Source: Lysobacter sp. Root690 | GTDB taxonomy: Bacteria; Pseudomonadota; Gammaproteobacteria; Xanthomonadales; Xanthomonadaceae | Reading direction: 5' to 3' | DNA length: 44,397 nt | Assembly: GCF_001427785.1 (NCBI RefSeq) | Contig: NZ_LMHM01000012.1 | Coordinates: 709,043 to 753,439 of the forward strand | Part shown: one piece after another, positions 36,658-44,397 of the stretch | How positions within the stretch are numbered: position 1 is the first letter of the stretch | Layout: each line of letters begins with the position of its first letter | The notes under the pieces: model-generated | What the model was told of the DNA's origin: nothing | Databases searched by the model: none | Seen by the model: the letters and a program-made list of their open reading frames with translations, nothing else | Position numbers and translations under genes: made by a program

Positions 36658-36724
36658 TGCGCAATGGGCTTCAGCGCCGATGTTGTTCGATTGGCATGGC
36701 GAGATCATCGCGAGCGGCTCGGGG

Positions 36725-36801
36725 CATTGCGCTGAAGTCTCTGGATCCCCGCCTTCGCGGGGATGACGGGCAAAAGGCATGGCCGTTGCTGCGAAGTCCA
36801 T
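36725..36801 (+). repeat. REP-containing direct repeat, copy 2
   Basis: Second copy of the 77-bp unit, 144 bp from the first, with the same half element of the CCCGCGAAGGCGGG family. It ends 10 bp from the stop of the YiiX-like gene. Confidence 0.85.
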
Positions 36802-36811
36802 GGCCCGCCGC

Positions 36812-37417
36812 TCAGTCCGACACAACCGTCGTCAACAACGGCGAGTCGAACATCGCCACCGGCGAGATCACCGGTTCGGCCAGCGGCACGCGGGCGCCGT
36901 AGCGTTCGCGCAGTTTGGCCTTCACCGCGGGATCGTCGAGTTTGAAACTGCGCAGCTGCTGCAACTCACCGATGCGGATCCCGAGCGCGCGGTCATACAT
37001 CTTCCACGCCACTTCCGAGCAATACAGTTTGCGATCCGACCACTCGAAGGTCAGATCGTAAGGCCGGCCGCTCAACGCCTTCGCCTGCGCGCGCAGTTTC
37101 GCCTGCTGCGGTGCGGTCAGTGGCGTGCGCAGGCGCTTGAGCACGTAGTGGCCGCCTTCGCCGCGCGCGATCCAGCGCGCCAGCGGGGTGTAGACGGTCG
37201 GCCCGATCGCTTCGAACACATACGGCTTGCCGCCTTGATGCACGATCACGCCCATGTGGCTGTAACGCGAACCGGTCGCGCGCTGGATCGCCAGGCTCTG
37301 CGCCGAGCGCGAGGTCTGGAAGATCAGGTCGCCGTCGCGCGCGGCCGGCGCCTGCGCGGCGGCGCAGCCCGCGCACAGCAGGGACAGCGCCATCGCGATG
37401 GCGACCATCGGGCGCAC
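36812..37417 (-). CDS. YiiX/YebB-like papain-fold cysteine hydrolase, lipoprotein
   Basis: A 201-residue protein (GTG 37417; a start at ATG 37408 would shorten it by 3). Its signal ends in lipobox CAGC (Cys 18). The domain is the permuted NlpC/P60 type of YiiX/YaeF: 'DGDLIFQTSRSAQSLAIQRATGSRYSHMGVIV' (H54, with leading 'GDLIFQTSRSAQS' block) and 'YDLTFEWSDRKLYCSEVAWKMYDRALG' (catalytic C133). In this circularly permuted fold Cys comes after His. It starts directly after the stop of the acetyltransferase gene, so the two form one transcript. The substrate (lipid or peptidoglycan amide) is unknown. Confidence 0.82.
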   Translation of the reverse strand: MRPMVAIAMALSLLCAGCAAAQAPAARDGDLIFQTSRSAQSLAIQRATGSRYSHMGVIVHQGGKPYVFEAIGPTVYTPLARWIARGEGGHYVLKRLRTPLTAPQQAKLRAQAKALSGRPYDLTFEWSDRKLYCSEVAWKMYDRALGIRIGELQQLRSFKLDDPAVKAKLRERYGARVPLAEPVISPVAMFDSPLLTTVVSD

Positions 37418-37927
37418 TCAGGCGGCCGCTTCGGTGGTGAACACGTGCAGGTCTTCCTCGCCCATGCGCAGCTCGCGCTCGAAGCGCAGGCCGAGCCGTT
37501 CGAGCACCTTGATCGACGGCTGATTGGCCGGGTCGACGATGCCGAGCACCCGCGGCAGGGCCAGCACCTCGCGCGCGTGTTGCAGCACGGCCGTGCCCGA
37601 TTCGATCGCGTAGCCGCGCGACCAGTGGCGCGGCAGAAAGGCGTAACCCAGGTCGGCGTCGGGCAGGGTGTCGCGCTTGAGCAGCCCGCACATGCCGATC
37701 GATTCGCCGCTGTCGCGCAGCGACACCCGCAGCAGGCCATGGCCGTGGCGCGCGTAACTGTTGACCGGGCCGTCGAGGATGTAGCGCACCGCGCCGTCGA
37801 GATCGCGCACGCCGCGGTCGCCGATGTTGTCGAGGAAGGACGGTTCGTTGAGCAGTTGCAGGATGAAGCCGGCATCGTCCGGGGTCAGTTCGCTCAGCAG
37901 CAGGCGTTCGGTCTGGATCGTGGGCAT
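37418..37927 (-). CDS. GNAT family N-acetyltransferase (RimJ/RimL-like)
   Basis: A 169-residue acetyl-CoA-dependent transferase. 'IQTERLLLSELTPDDAGFILQLLNEP' is the RimJ/RimL-type start, 'GYAFLPRHWSRGYAIESGTAVLQHA' contains the acetyl-CoA loop (RxxGxA form: SRGYAIE), and 'NQPSIKVLERLGLRFE' is the last conserved block. Substrate unknown. Upstream of, and translationally adjacent to, the YiiX-like gene. Confidence 0.9.
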   Translation of the reverse strand: MPTIQTERLLLSELTPDDAGFILQLLNEPSFLDNIGDRGVRDLDGAVRYILDGPVNSYARHGHGLLRVSLRDSGESIGMCGLLKRDTLPDADLGYAFLPRHWSRGYAIESGTAVLQHAREVLALPRVLGIVDPANQPSIKVLERLGLRFERELRMGEEDLHVFTTEAAA

Positions 37928-38058
37928 GGGCGGATCGGTCGGTGGGTGGTGTGGTCAACGATACGACAGCACGGGCGTAGCGTGATCGGCCCGGGTGAGG
38001 CGACGATGAAGCCGCCATGCGCGGCTACACTGGCCCGCCCCGAACGCGCGTCGCCTTC

Positions 38059-38883
38059 ATGTCCGATCCGTCCCGCCATCACGAGATTCACCCCATCGCC
38101 GACGACAAGCGCCGGGCCGTGCTCGACGCGCTGGCGGCGATCGAGCGCGATCACGAGGTGCGGATCGTCTATGCCTGCGAATCGGGCAGCCGCGGCTGGG
38201 GCTTTTCCTCGCCCGACAGCGATTACGACGCGCGTTTCGTCTATGTCCATAAGCAGCCGTGGTACCTGACGGTCAACGAGCGTTGCGGCCCCAACGAGCC
38301 GCAGCGCGACGTGATCGAGCTGCCGATCGACAGTGAACTGGATGTCAGCGGCTGGGACCTGCGCAAGGCCCTGCGGCTGTTGTCGAAATCCAATCCGACC
38401 CTGTCGGAATGGCTGCGCTCGCCGATCGTGTACCGCGAGGACGGCGTGCTCAGCGCGGGGCTGCGGACCTTGGCAGAAGAGTTCTATTCGCCGGTCGCGG
38501 CGTGGCATCACTACCTGAGCATGGCCAAGGGAACTTTCCGCGGTCATCTACAGGGCGAGGAGATTCGTACCAAGAAGTACCTGTACGTGCTGCGGCCGGT
38601 GCTGGCCTGCCAGTGGATCGAGCGCGCCGAGGGGCCGCCGCCGATGGCGTTCGAGGATCTGCTGGCGCGGTTGTTGCCCGATGGCCCGGTGCGCGAGGCG
38701 GTCGATGCCTTGCTGGTGCGCAAGCGGCAAAGCGCCGAGGTCGCGGCCGGGCCGCGGATCGCGGCGATCAGCGATTTCCTCAAGGCCGAGCTTGAGCGCA
38801 TGCAGGCGTCGTCGCCGGTCTTGGCGGCGGGGAAGGGCAATGCCGATCGGCTCGACGAGTTCTTCCGTTCCGCGTTGATGTGA
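38059..38883 (+). CDS. RlaP/YcgL-type nucleotidyltransferase
   Basis: A 274-residue protein from ATG 38059 (an open extension to 38017 lacks support). The nucleotidyltransferase core is 'YACESGSRGWGFSSPDSDYD': G43-S44 and the catalytic pair D55, D57. 'LDVSGWDLRKALRLLSKSNPTLSEWLRSP' and 'RGHLQGEEIRTKKYLYVLRPVLACQWI' are typical of the RlaP (PF10127) family. The family's relation to tRNA or small-molecule nucleotidyl transfer is unproven. Divergent from the GNAT gene. Confidence 0.88.
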   Translation: MSDPSRHHEIHPIADDKRRAVLDALAAIERDHEVRIVYACESGSRGWGFSSPDSDYDARFVYVHKQPWYLTVNERCGPNEPQRDVIELPIDSELDVSGWDLRKALRLLSKSNPTLSEWLRSPIVYREDGVLSAGLRTLAEEFYSPVAAWHHYLSMAKGTFRGHLQGEEIRTKKYLYVLRPVLACQWIERAEGPPPMAFEDLLARLLPDGPVREAVDALLVRKRQSAEVAAGPRIAAISDFLKAELERMQASSPVLAAGKGNADRLDEFFRSALM

Positions 38884-38976
38884 GTGCGGGGCGCGCGATT
38901 GGGATTGCGGCGGGATCTATTGTGGGAGGGGCAGAGGTCTCTTCCGCGAAAGACTTCACGGCTACCACGGTTCTTC

Positions 38977-39160
38977 CTTGCTCGTCATCCCCGCGAAGGC
39001 GGGGATCCAGAGACTTCAGAGTTCTGTCTCGGTGAAGCCCTGGATCCCCGCCTTCGCGGGGATGACGAGCAAAAGCTTCGCGGGTCTAACCTCAACGGGA
39101 TGACGAGCAAAAGTCCCGCGTCGCGGGTCTTACCTCAGGGGAATGACGAGCATAGCCTCA
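38977..39160 (+). repeat. CCCGCGAAGGCGGG-type element with iterated tail
   Basis: A complete element with both arms (38977-39075: TCATCCCCGCGAAGGCGGGGA ... CCCCGCCTTCGCGGGGATGA), then its end 'GATGACGAGCAAAAG' is repeated with spacers 'CGCGGGTCT(A/T)ACCTCA' at about 39060, 39098 and 39141. This makes a ~40-46 bp tail repeated about three times. No gene lies in 38884-39171. Confidence 0.85.
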
Positions 39161-39171
39161 CGTCGCGGTTC

Positions 39172-39798
39172 TCAATCCGACAGCGCCAACGACCGCTGCA
39201 ACGGCTCGATCGTCCCCTCGCCGCGCATCACCTTCTTGTACTCCGCGCGCGATACCGAAATGTAGGACTCGTTGCCGCCGATCTCGACCTGCGGGCCGTC
39301 GAGCACCGCACGTCCGGCTTCGTCCACGCGCACGGTCATGGTCGCTTTCTTGCCGGAATGGCAAATGGTCTTGATCTCGGTCAGCTCGTCGGCCCAGGCC
39401 AGCAGGTACTGGCTGCCCTCGAACAATTCGCCGCGGAAATCGGTGCGCAGGCCGTAGCACAGCACCGGGATGCGCAATTGGTCGACGATCTCGCTGAGCT
39501 GCCAGACCTGCGAGCGGGTCATGAACTGCGCTTCGTCGACCAGCACGCAATGCAGCGCGCCGTGCGCGGCGATGTCGGCGCGGATCAGCGCTTCCAGGTC
39601 CTGGTCATGCTCGAAGGCGATGCCGTCGGCGCGCAGGCCGATCCGCGAGGCGACCGTGCCGCTGCCGGCGCGGTGGTCCAGGCGCGGGGTCAGGATCGCC
39701 ACGCGCATGCCGCGTTCGCGGTAGTTGTGCGCCGACTGCAGCAGGGTCGTGGTCTTGCCGGCGTTCATCGCCGAATAATAGAAGTAGAGCTTGGCCAT
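39172..39798 (-). CDS. tdk: Thymidine kinase (type II)
   Basis: A 208-residue enzyme that phosphorylates thymidine in salvage. P-loop '[12 protein letters not shown]' (10-21), catalytic E89 in '[10 protein letters not shown]', and '[29 protein letters not shown]' are as in E. coli Tdk. The lasso loop '[17 protein letters not shown]' is present. The structural zinc site is mostly lost: in E. coli the ligands lie in 'CFCG' and 'CRKHY'; here they read C146-H-S148 and S183-R-A-E186, so only one of four ligands remains. The enzyme core is intact, so it is probably functional with a metal-free lid. No neighbour shares its strand closely. Confidence 0.93.
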   Translation of the reverse strand: MAKLYFYYSAMNAGKTTTLLQSAHNYRERGMRVAILTPRLDHRAGSGTVASRIGLRADGIAFEHDQDLEALIRADIAAHGALHCVLVDEAQFMTRSQVWQLSEIVDQLRIPVLCYGLRTDFRGELFEGSQYLLAWADELTEIKTICHSGKKATMTVRVDEAGRAVLDGPQVEIGGNESYISVSRAEYKKVMRGEGTIEPLQRSLALSD

Positions 39799-39945
39799 GC
39801 GGTCAGTTTAGGCCGCGCGGGCGCGGCGCTACAGACTTGACGCGGCGATCGGCGCGGTTTTCGCCCGGTCGCGGATGGGCGGACAGTGGCCGATACCTCG
39901 ACCGCGCAAGGCCTCGCCGGCTTGATGCGACCGGCGCGCCCCGGG

Positions 39946-40686
39946 TTACTGACTGCGCGGCGCGACCTCGGTCGGCCCGACCTCGACATTGCCGTGGCGC
40001 CAGATCACGTCCTCGGCGGCCCAGTAGCGGCCGCTGTCCCAGCGCCACTCGTTCAACATCTGGTTGAGGTCGACCGTGCCCGGATCGTTCCAGCCGGTCG
40101 GGCCGGGCGCGAACACCTGCAACTTGCCGACATCGCCCACGCGGCTGCCGGTGATCTGGCGCCTGGATTGGGCCATGGCGCGTTCGAAGCGCGGCTTGGC
40201 GACCTGATCGCCGTAACGGTCGTAGATTCCCTGGCCCTCGCGCAGCGCGCGGGCGCGCTCGGCTTCGTCGAGCTCCAGCCACATCTTCTCGCGCAGCAGC
40301 AGGAACTGCGGGTACTGGCGCTCGGCGGCGACGTCGGCCCAGGCGTAGGCCAGCGCGCGGTCGCGCGGGGCGCCCACGCCGTGCCAGTACATCAGGCTCA
40401 GGCGGTGCTGCGAATATTTGTCGGCGAAACCGGCGGCGCGGCGGAAATGCCGGAACGCGTCGTCCCAGTCGCCGCGCGCGGCTGCGCGGCTGCCGTACAG
40501 GCGCCACAACTCGTTGGGATGGGTCAGCGCGACGCGGCTGCGCTTGTCGTATTCGTCGCGGGTCATCAGATCGCTGTCGGCGCTGACCGCGGCGGCCTGC
40601 GGCGGCGCGTCGTTGGCGGCGAGGACAGCGAAACTGCACAGACTCAAGCTGCACAGGCCCAAGGCGATGGCGGCGAAGCGTTTCAT
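39946..40686 (-). CDS. Exported Sel1/TPR-like protein
   Basis: A 246-residue protein from ATG 40686, with a signal peptide ending ...FAVLAAND. Next comes 'NELWRLYGSRAAARGDWDDAFRHFRRAAGFADKYSQHRLSLMYWHGVGAPRDRALAYAWADVAAERQYP', which holds about two alpha-alpha repeats, the second with a Sel1 form (LSLMYWHGVGAPRDRALAYAW). The C-terminal part has 'GLNEWRWDSGRYW'-like Trp-rich sequence ('MLNEWRWDSGRYW'). No enzyme motif is seen. Probably a periplasmic binding or scaffold protein. Divergent from the rep-like helicase. The frame is open beyond 40686, but only there does a signal peptide begin. Confidence 0.82.
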   Translation of the reverse strand: MKRFAAIALGLCSLSLCSFAVLAANDAPPQAAAVSADSDLMTRDEYDKRSRVALTHPNELWRLYGSRAAARGDWDDAFRHFRRAAGFADKYSQHRLSLMYWHGVGAPRDRALAYAWADVAAERQYPQFLLLREKMWLELDEAERARALREGQGIYDRYGDQVAKPRFERAMAQSRRQITGSRVGDVGKLQVFAPGPTGWNDPGTVDLNQMLNEWRWDSGRYWAAEDVIWRHGNVEVGPTEVAPRSQ

Positions 40687-40882
40687 GACGTCCCCTCGGT
40701 CCGCGCGGACCGTCGCTGCGATGCCGCCAACCATACGCCGCGGTGCCTGTGGCGCCAATCGCATCGGTTGCGAATTTCGCCTGGTTCGTCCCTGCGGCGG
40801 CGACCTCGCAGCGGCGCGGCCCGGCCCCGTGGTCATATAAACTGCCGCGCCGGGCCGGCCTTCCGTCGGCGACGTAGACCTC

Positions 40883-42862
40883 ATGCACGGCCTCAATCCC
40901 CCCCAACGCGCCGCCGTTCTCGCCATCGAGGGCCCCTTGCTCGTGCTGGCCGGCGCCGGCAGCGGCAAGACCCGCGTGATCGTCGAGAAGATCGCCCACC
41001 TGATCGCCTCCGGCCGGATGCCGGCCAAGCGCATCGCCGCGATCACCTTCACCAACAAGTCGGCCAAGGAAATGCGCGAGCGCGTGGCCAAGCGGATCAA
41101 GGGCGACGGCGCCGAAGGCCTGACCATCTGCACCTTCCATGCGCTGGGGCTGAAATTCCTGCAGTTCGAACACGCCAAGCTGGGCCTGCGCCGCGGCTTC
41201 AGCGTGTTCGACAGCGATGACAGCAATGCCCAGATCAAGGACCTGCTGCCGGCCGGCACCAAGCCCGACGTGATCGACGACATGCGCAATCTGATCTCGC
41301 GGGCGAAGAACGCCGGCTTGTCGCCGGAACAGGCGCTGGCCGAATCGCGCAGCCCGCGCGAGATGGAAGCGGCAGTGCTGTATCAGTTGTACCAGGCGCG
41401 TCTGAGCACCTTCAACGCGGTCGACTTCGACGACCTGATCCGCCTGCCGGTGCAGTTGCTGGAAGCCGACACCGAGGTGCAACTGGCCTGGCGCGAACGC
41501 ATCGGCTATCTGCTGGTCGACGAGTGCCAGGACACCAACGACGCCCAGTACCGGCTGCTCAAGGGCATCGCTGGGCCGCGCGGCCTGTTCACCTGCGTGG
41601 GCGACGACGATCAGTCGATCTACGCCTGGCGCGGCGCCAATCCGGACAATCTTCTGCAACTGGGCAAGGACTATCCGAGCCTGGAAATCATCAAGCTCGA
41701 ACAGAACTACCGGTGCAGCAACCGGGTACTGCGCGCGGCCAACGCGCTGATCGCCCACAACCCGCACGAATATCCCAAGACCCTGTGGAGCGATCAGGCC
41801 GACGGCGAGCGCATCCGGGTGTGGGAATGCCGCGACAGCGCGCACGAGGCGGAGAAGGTCGCCGCCGAGATCCAATTCCTGGCGCAGAAAAACGAAGCGC
41901 CGTGGCTGGACTTCTGCATCCTGTTCCGCGGCAACCACCAAAGCCGCGCGCTGGAAAAAGCCCTGCAGTTGCTGCGCGTGCCGTATCACCTCAGCGGCGG
42001 TACCGCGTTCCTGGAACGGCATGAGGTCAAGGACGCGCTGTCGTGGCTGCGCCTGATCGCCAACCCCGACGACGACGCGGCGTTCCTGCGCGCGGTCACC
42101 TCGCCCAAGCGCGAGATCGGCGCGACCACCCTGGCCAAGCTGGCCGAGATGGCGCAGCACGCGCAGATGCCGATGTCGCGCATGGCCGAATCGATCAACG
42201 CGATCAAGCAACTGACCCCGCGCGCCGGCAATGCGCTCGACGGCTTCGTGCAGATCGTGCGTTTCCTGCGCAGCGAAGCGCAGAAGATCAGCCCGGCCGA
42301 ACTGGTCGGCGTGCTGGCCGAACGCAGCGGCCTGCTGGCGTCGATCCGCGCCCAGTGCAAGGACGAGGCTTCGTTCCAGCGGCGCAAGGAAAACCTCGCC
42401 GAATTGTCGGGTTGGTTCGACGGCGGCAAGGGCTCGGGCCCGGGCGAACTGGCCGCGCAGCTGGCCTTGCTGTCGCATGCCGACAAGGGCGACGCCGGCA
42501 ATCAGGTGCGGCTGATGACCCTGCATGCGGCCAAGGGCCTGGAGTTCCGTTACGTGTTCATCGTCGGCGTGGAAGACGGCAACCTGCCGCACGACGCCAG
42601 CCTGGACGAGGGCCACCTCGACGAGGAACGGCGCCTGATGTATGTGGGCATCACCCGCGCGAAGGAAGCGCTGTACCTGTCGCATGCGCGCGAAACCCAG
42701 CGCTGGGGCGAGCGCATCCGGCTCAAGCCGAGCCGCTTCATCGACGAACTGCCGGCCGAGGAGCTGCAGCGCGACGGCGCCGACCCGGTGGCCGATGCGG
42801 CGCGCAAGCATGAGCGCGCCACGGCGGGGTTTGCGGCGATCAAGGCGTTGTTGGAGGGGTGA
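40883..42862 (+). CDS. rep: ATP-dependent DNA helicase Rep
   Basis: A 659-residue superfamily 1A 3'-5' helicase that helps replication forks pass protein blocks. 'GLNPPQRAAV' is the Q-motif, Walker A 'AGAGSGKT' is at 23-30, 'TFTNKSAKEM' is motif Ia, 'LLVDECQDTN' motif II, 'VGDDDQSIYAWRGA' motif III, 'LEQNYRC' motif IV, 'RLMTLHAAKGLEF' motif V and 'RRLMYVGITRAKEAL' motif VI. 'GRMPAKRIAAITFTNKSA' and the 'PYHLSGGTAFLER' segment favour Rep over UvrD. The C-terminal tail is short. It begins at ATG 40883. Complete and apparently functional. Confidence 0.93.
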   Translation: MHGLNPPQRAAVLAIEGPLLVLAGAGSGKTRVIVEKIAHLIASGRMPAKRIAAITFTNKSAKEMRERVAKRIKGDGAEGLTICTFHALGLKFLQFEHAKLGLRRGFSVFDSDDSNAQIKDLLPAGTKPDVIDDMRNLISRAKNAGLSPEQALAESRSPREMEAAVLYQLYQARLSTFNAVDFDDLIRLPVQLLEADTEVQLAWRERIGYLLVDECQDTNDAQYRLLKGIAGPRGLFTCVGDDDQSIYAWRGANPDNLLQLGKDYPSLEIIKLEQNYRCSNRVLRAANALIAHNPHEYPKTLWSDQADGERIRVWECRDSAHEAEKVAAEIQFLAQKNEAPWLDFCILFRGNHQSRALEKALQLLRVPYHLSGGTAFLERHEVKDALSWLRLIANPDDDAAFLRAVTSPKREIGATTLAKLAEMAQHAQMPMSRMAESINAIKQLTPRAGNALDGFVQIVRFLRSEAQKISPAELVGVLAERSGLLASIRAQCKDEASFQRRKENLAELSGWFDGGKGSGPGELAAQLALLSHADKGDAGNQVRLMTLHAAKGLEFRYVFIVGVEDGNLPHDASLDEGHLDEERRLMYVGITRAKEALYLSHARETQRWGERIRLKPSRFIDELPAEELQRDGADPVADAARKHERATAGFAAIKALLEG

Positions 42863-42895
42863 GGGGTTGGTTGCTTTGCGGGTAAAAGCAAAGCA

Positions 42896-43165
42896 AAAGC
42901 AAATCCCCCCTGGCCCCCCTTTTTCAAAGGGGGGAATGCTTGCGTAGTGGGTGGTGGGTACGTCGGGCTGCTGCGGTAACGCTGTCGGCTACTGGCTTGT
43001 GATTAAATTTTCGCTTGCCGCTTGCCCATCGCGTACCGTCGCGGTCTCCGGCGTACTTCGAACAACAGAACCCGCAGACAATCAGCCCACTTTGTAGAGG
43101 GGGCGGGCGCCTGCGCGATTGAAGCGAAGCGACGTATGCATAGGCGCCGGGGGATTTGCTTCTCG
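42896..43165. repeat. G/C-tract palindromic element, two arms
   Basis: Left arm 42896-42940: AAATCCCCCCTGGCCCCCC, TTTTTC, AAAGGGGGGAATG. Right arm 43085-43165: CCCACTTTGTAGAGGGGGCG ... GGCGCCGGGGGATTTGCTTC. This is the same two-arm design as the 13.2-13.8 kb array. No gene lies in 42863-43248. Confidence 0.8.
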
Positions 43166-43248
43166 TCCCACAACCCAACCGCCCCCCACGAACCCAAGCC
43201 CCGAATCGGCTAGTCTTGCCCGCATCGTCCCAGCGAACGCGCAACTTC

Positions 43249-44271
43249 ATGAGCCTGCTGATCAACGCCTACTCCACGCTCGCCTCTCCGCCGGAACCGC
43301 GGTTCCTGCGCGAACCGCCGGCCCGCCGCGACCGCAGCGATCCGGAACTGGTGCCGCACCTGCAAGGCTTCGTCGGCTACGTGCTCGGCACCGTCGACGG
43401 CATGGACGCGCGTACCTTCGGCGTGTTGCGCCATCTGCAACGCGTGCAGACCCACTACAGTTTCGAAGTAGAGGATCACGACTTCGACGCGCTCGCCGCC
43501 TGGGGCGAGGCCGCCAACGTGCTGTGCTTCCTGCCCGACGGCAGCGTGCGCGACGCCGCCGGCAACGTGCTGGCCAGCCAGGGCGATCCGGCGGTCGAGG
43601 CCGACGCGGCGCTGCCGTACCCGCCCGACGCACGCGAACGCAAGGCGCGCAGCGAGGCCGAGCTCGAACGCCTGGGCGCGCACTCGCCGGCGCATCTGCC
43701 GCCGGTGCTCGGCGCGGGCGAAGTGCGCCTGCGCACGCCTGAGGAAACCATGCGCCGCATGCTCGCGCTGTGCGCGGTCGCGGTGCGCGCCGAATCGCTG
43801 AGTTCCGAGCCGTTGTCGTTGCAGGACATCGCCAGCAAACTCGGCGCCGGCGTGGCCGCATTGACCCCGGCCGAGCGCGACTTCATCGAGCGCGACGCGC
43901 CCGACGAGGAAACCTGGGCCAACCACGGCTGGCGTTACGAAAGCGCGGCCTTGCTGCAGTGGGCTTTGGGCCTCAGCGAGACCTTGCCGCCGCCGACCGC
44001 GATCTGCGATGCCGGGCAGATCGCGCGCGTCGCGATCGATCACGCCGACGAAGCGCAGATCGCGCAGGCGCGCTTGCGGCCGTTGCCGGAGTTGCTGGAT
44101 GCGCTCGACGGCCTGTACCGGCGGCATTGGCTGGTGCGGCAGGCGCGCCTGGACGAGCGCGAACCGCCGATCGGTCTGCATCCCAGCGTGGTGTACGAGC
44201 GGCATTACGCGTTGAATTGGTTGTTGCGGTTCGATGAGCAGGATTGGGATGAAGTGGGGACGCCTACCTGA
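43249..44271 (+). CDS. DUF4272 domain-containing protein
   Basis: A 340-residue cytosolic protein from ATG 43249. The C-terminal half matches DUF4272: 'TPEETMRRMLALCAVAVRAES', 'LTPAERDFIERDAPDEETWANHGWRYESAALLQWALGLSETLPPP' (core 'NHGWRYESAALLQWALGL'), 'LLDALDGLYRRHWLVRQARL', 'VVYERHYALNWLLRFDEQDWDEV' (C-terminal YERHYALNWLLRF). The N-terminal half, with 'ALAAWGEAANVLCFLPDGSVRDAAGNVL', may be a separate domain. Function unknown; the family is widespread and often lies near polymorphic toxin immunity genes, which is family knowledge and not shown here. Confidence 0.85.
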   Translation: MSLLINAYSTLASPPEPRFLREPPARRDRSDPELVPHLQGFVGYVLGTVDGMDARTFGVLRHLQRVQTHYSFEVEDHDFDALAAWGEAANVLCFLPDGSVRDAAGNVLASQGDPAVEADAALPYPPDARERKARSEAELERLGAHSPAHLPPVLGAGEVRLRTPEETMRRMLALCAVAVRAESLSSEPLSLQDIASKLGAGVAALTPAERDFIERDAPDEETWANHGWRYESAALLQWALGLSETLPPPTAICDAGQIARVAIDHADEAQIAQARLRPLPELLDALDGLYRRHWLVRQARLDEREPPIGLHPSVVYERHYALNWLLRFDEQDWDEVGTPT

Positions 44272-44334
44272 GGGGAGCGGGGGCGTCTTGGCGATGCGTC
44301 GCTCGCATGAGGTGACGTCGTGGTTGCGGTGTCG

Positions 44335-44397
44335 CGGTCGTGGCTTGCGCCGCTCCTGCAGGGCGCGATCAAGCCACGGTGGCTACCTGTAGGAGCG
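44335..44397. repeat. GTAG-type REP, cut by the window end
   Basis: GGTCGTGGCTTGCGCCGCTCCTGC at about 44335, then GTAGGAGCG at 44389-44397, the beginning of a second arm. It has the same facing layout as 29486-29570. 44272-44334 holds nothing else visible. Confidence 0.75.

Noticed and set aside
33956-36664. 902-residue reverse open frame opposite yegD
   Set aside because: Antisense frame over yegD and DUF938, both of which have clear motifs on the forward strand.
39803-42811. 1002-residue reverse open frame opposite rep
   Set aside because: Antisense frame over rep; the forward frame carries all helicase motifs.

Overview
The window is a GC-rich chromosomal segment of a gammaproteobacterium of the Xanthomonadaceae, most likely Lysobacter or a close relative. 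This is inferred from the gene neighbourhoods (comF divergent to bioB-bioF-bioH-bioC, gltBD, folE, tdk), from GTAG-type and 'CCCGCGAAGGCGGG'-type repeats known in Lysobacter, Stenotrophomonas and Xanthomonas, and from the richness in secreted proteins and lipoproteins. I see no rRNA, tRNA, prophage, insertion sequence or CRISPR array. The window ends inside a repeat, not inside a gene.

Layout. 1-5.3 kb: an AtoE-type short-chain fatty acid transporter, a hairpin-rich non-coding stretch (1.54-2.1 kb), a SecD-like lipoprotein, a secreted M64 metallopeptidase and two GTAG repeats. 5.3-13.1 kb: comF (enlarged by two in-frame insertions) divergent from a biotin operon bioB-bioF-ACT-bioH-bioC-DMT transporter, with a BirA-like operator overlapping a TTGACA box upstream of bioB. 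13.1-17 kb: a repeat array, a membrane protein with a degenerate GGDEF domain, a small conserved protein, and folE. 17-23.5 kb: gltB and gltD (reverse), separated by inverted repeats. 24-29.2 kb: a TetA-like MFS transporter, small lipoproteins, topoisomerase IB, a secreted barnase-like RNase with barstar, and two I78-type inhibitor lipoproteins. 29.6-33.4 kb: a two-gene unit resembling the mitomycin repair pair MrfA (helicase) and MrfB (exonuclease). 33.5-38.9 kb: YcxB-like protein, YegD-like Hsp70, DUF938 methyltransferase, YiiX-like hydrolase, GNAT acetyltransferase, RlaP-like nucleotidyltransferase. 39-44.4 kb: thymidine kinase with a decayed zinc site, a Sel1-like protein, Rep helicase, and a DUF4272 protein.

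The most unusual signal is repeat DNA inside genes. The G/C-tract palindromic element that fills several intergenic regions also lies three times in frame in mrfB, where two copies are nearly identical and encode the same 17-residue peptide. A different ~130-bp repeat lies in frame in comF, with a second copy in opposite orientation just upstream of the gene. These repeats appear to lengthen proteins without breaking them. Other points to check are a predicted three-way-junction RNA downstream of atoE, a degenerate GGDEF domain that keeps its c-di-GMP inhibitory site, and the ACT-domain gene inside the biotin operon.
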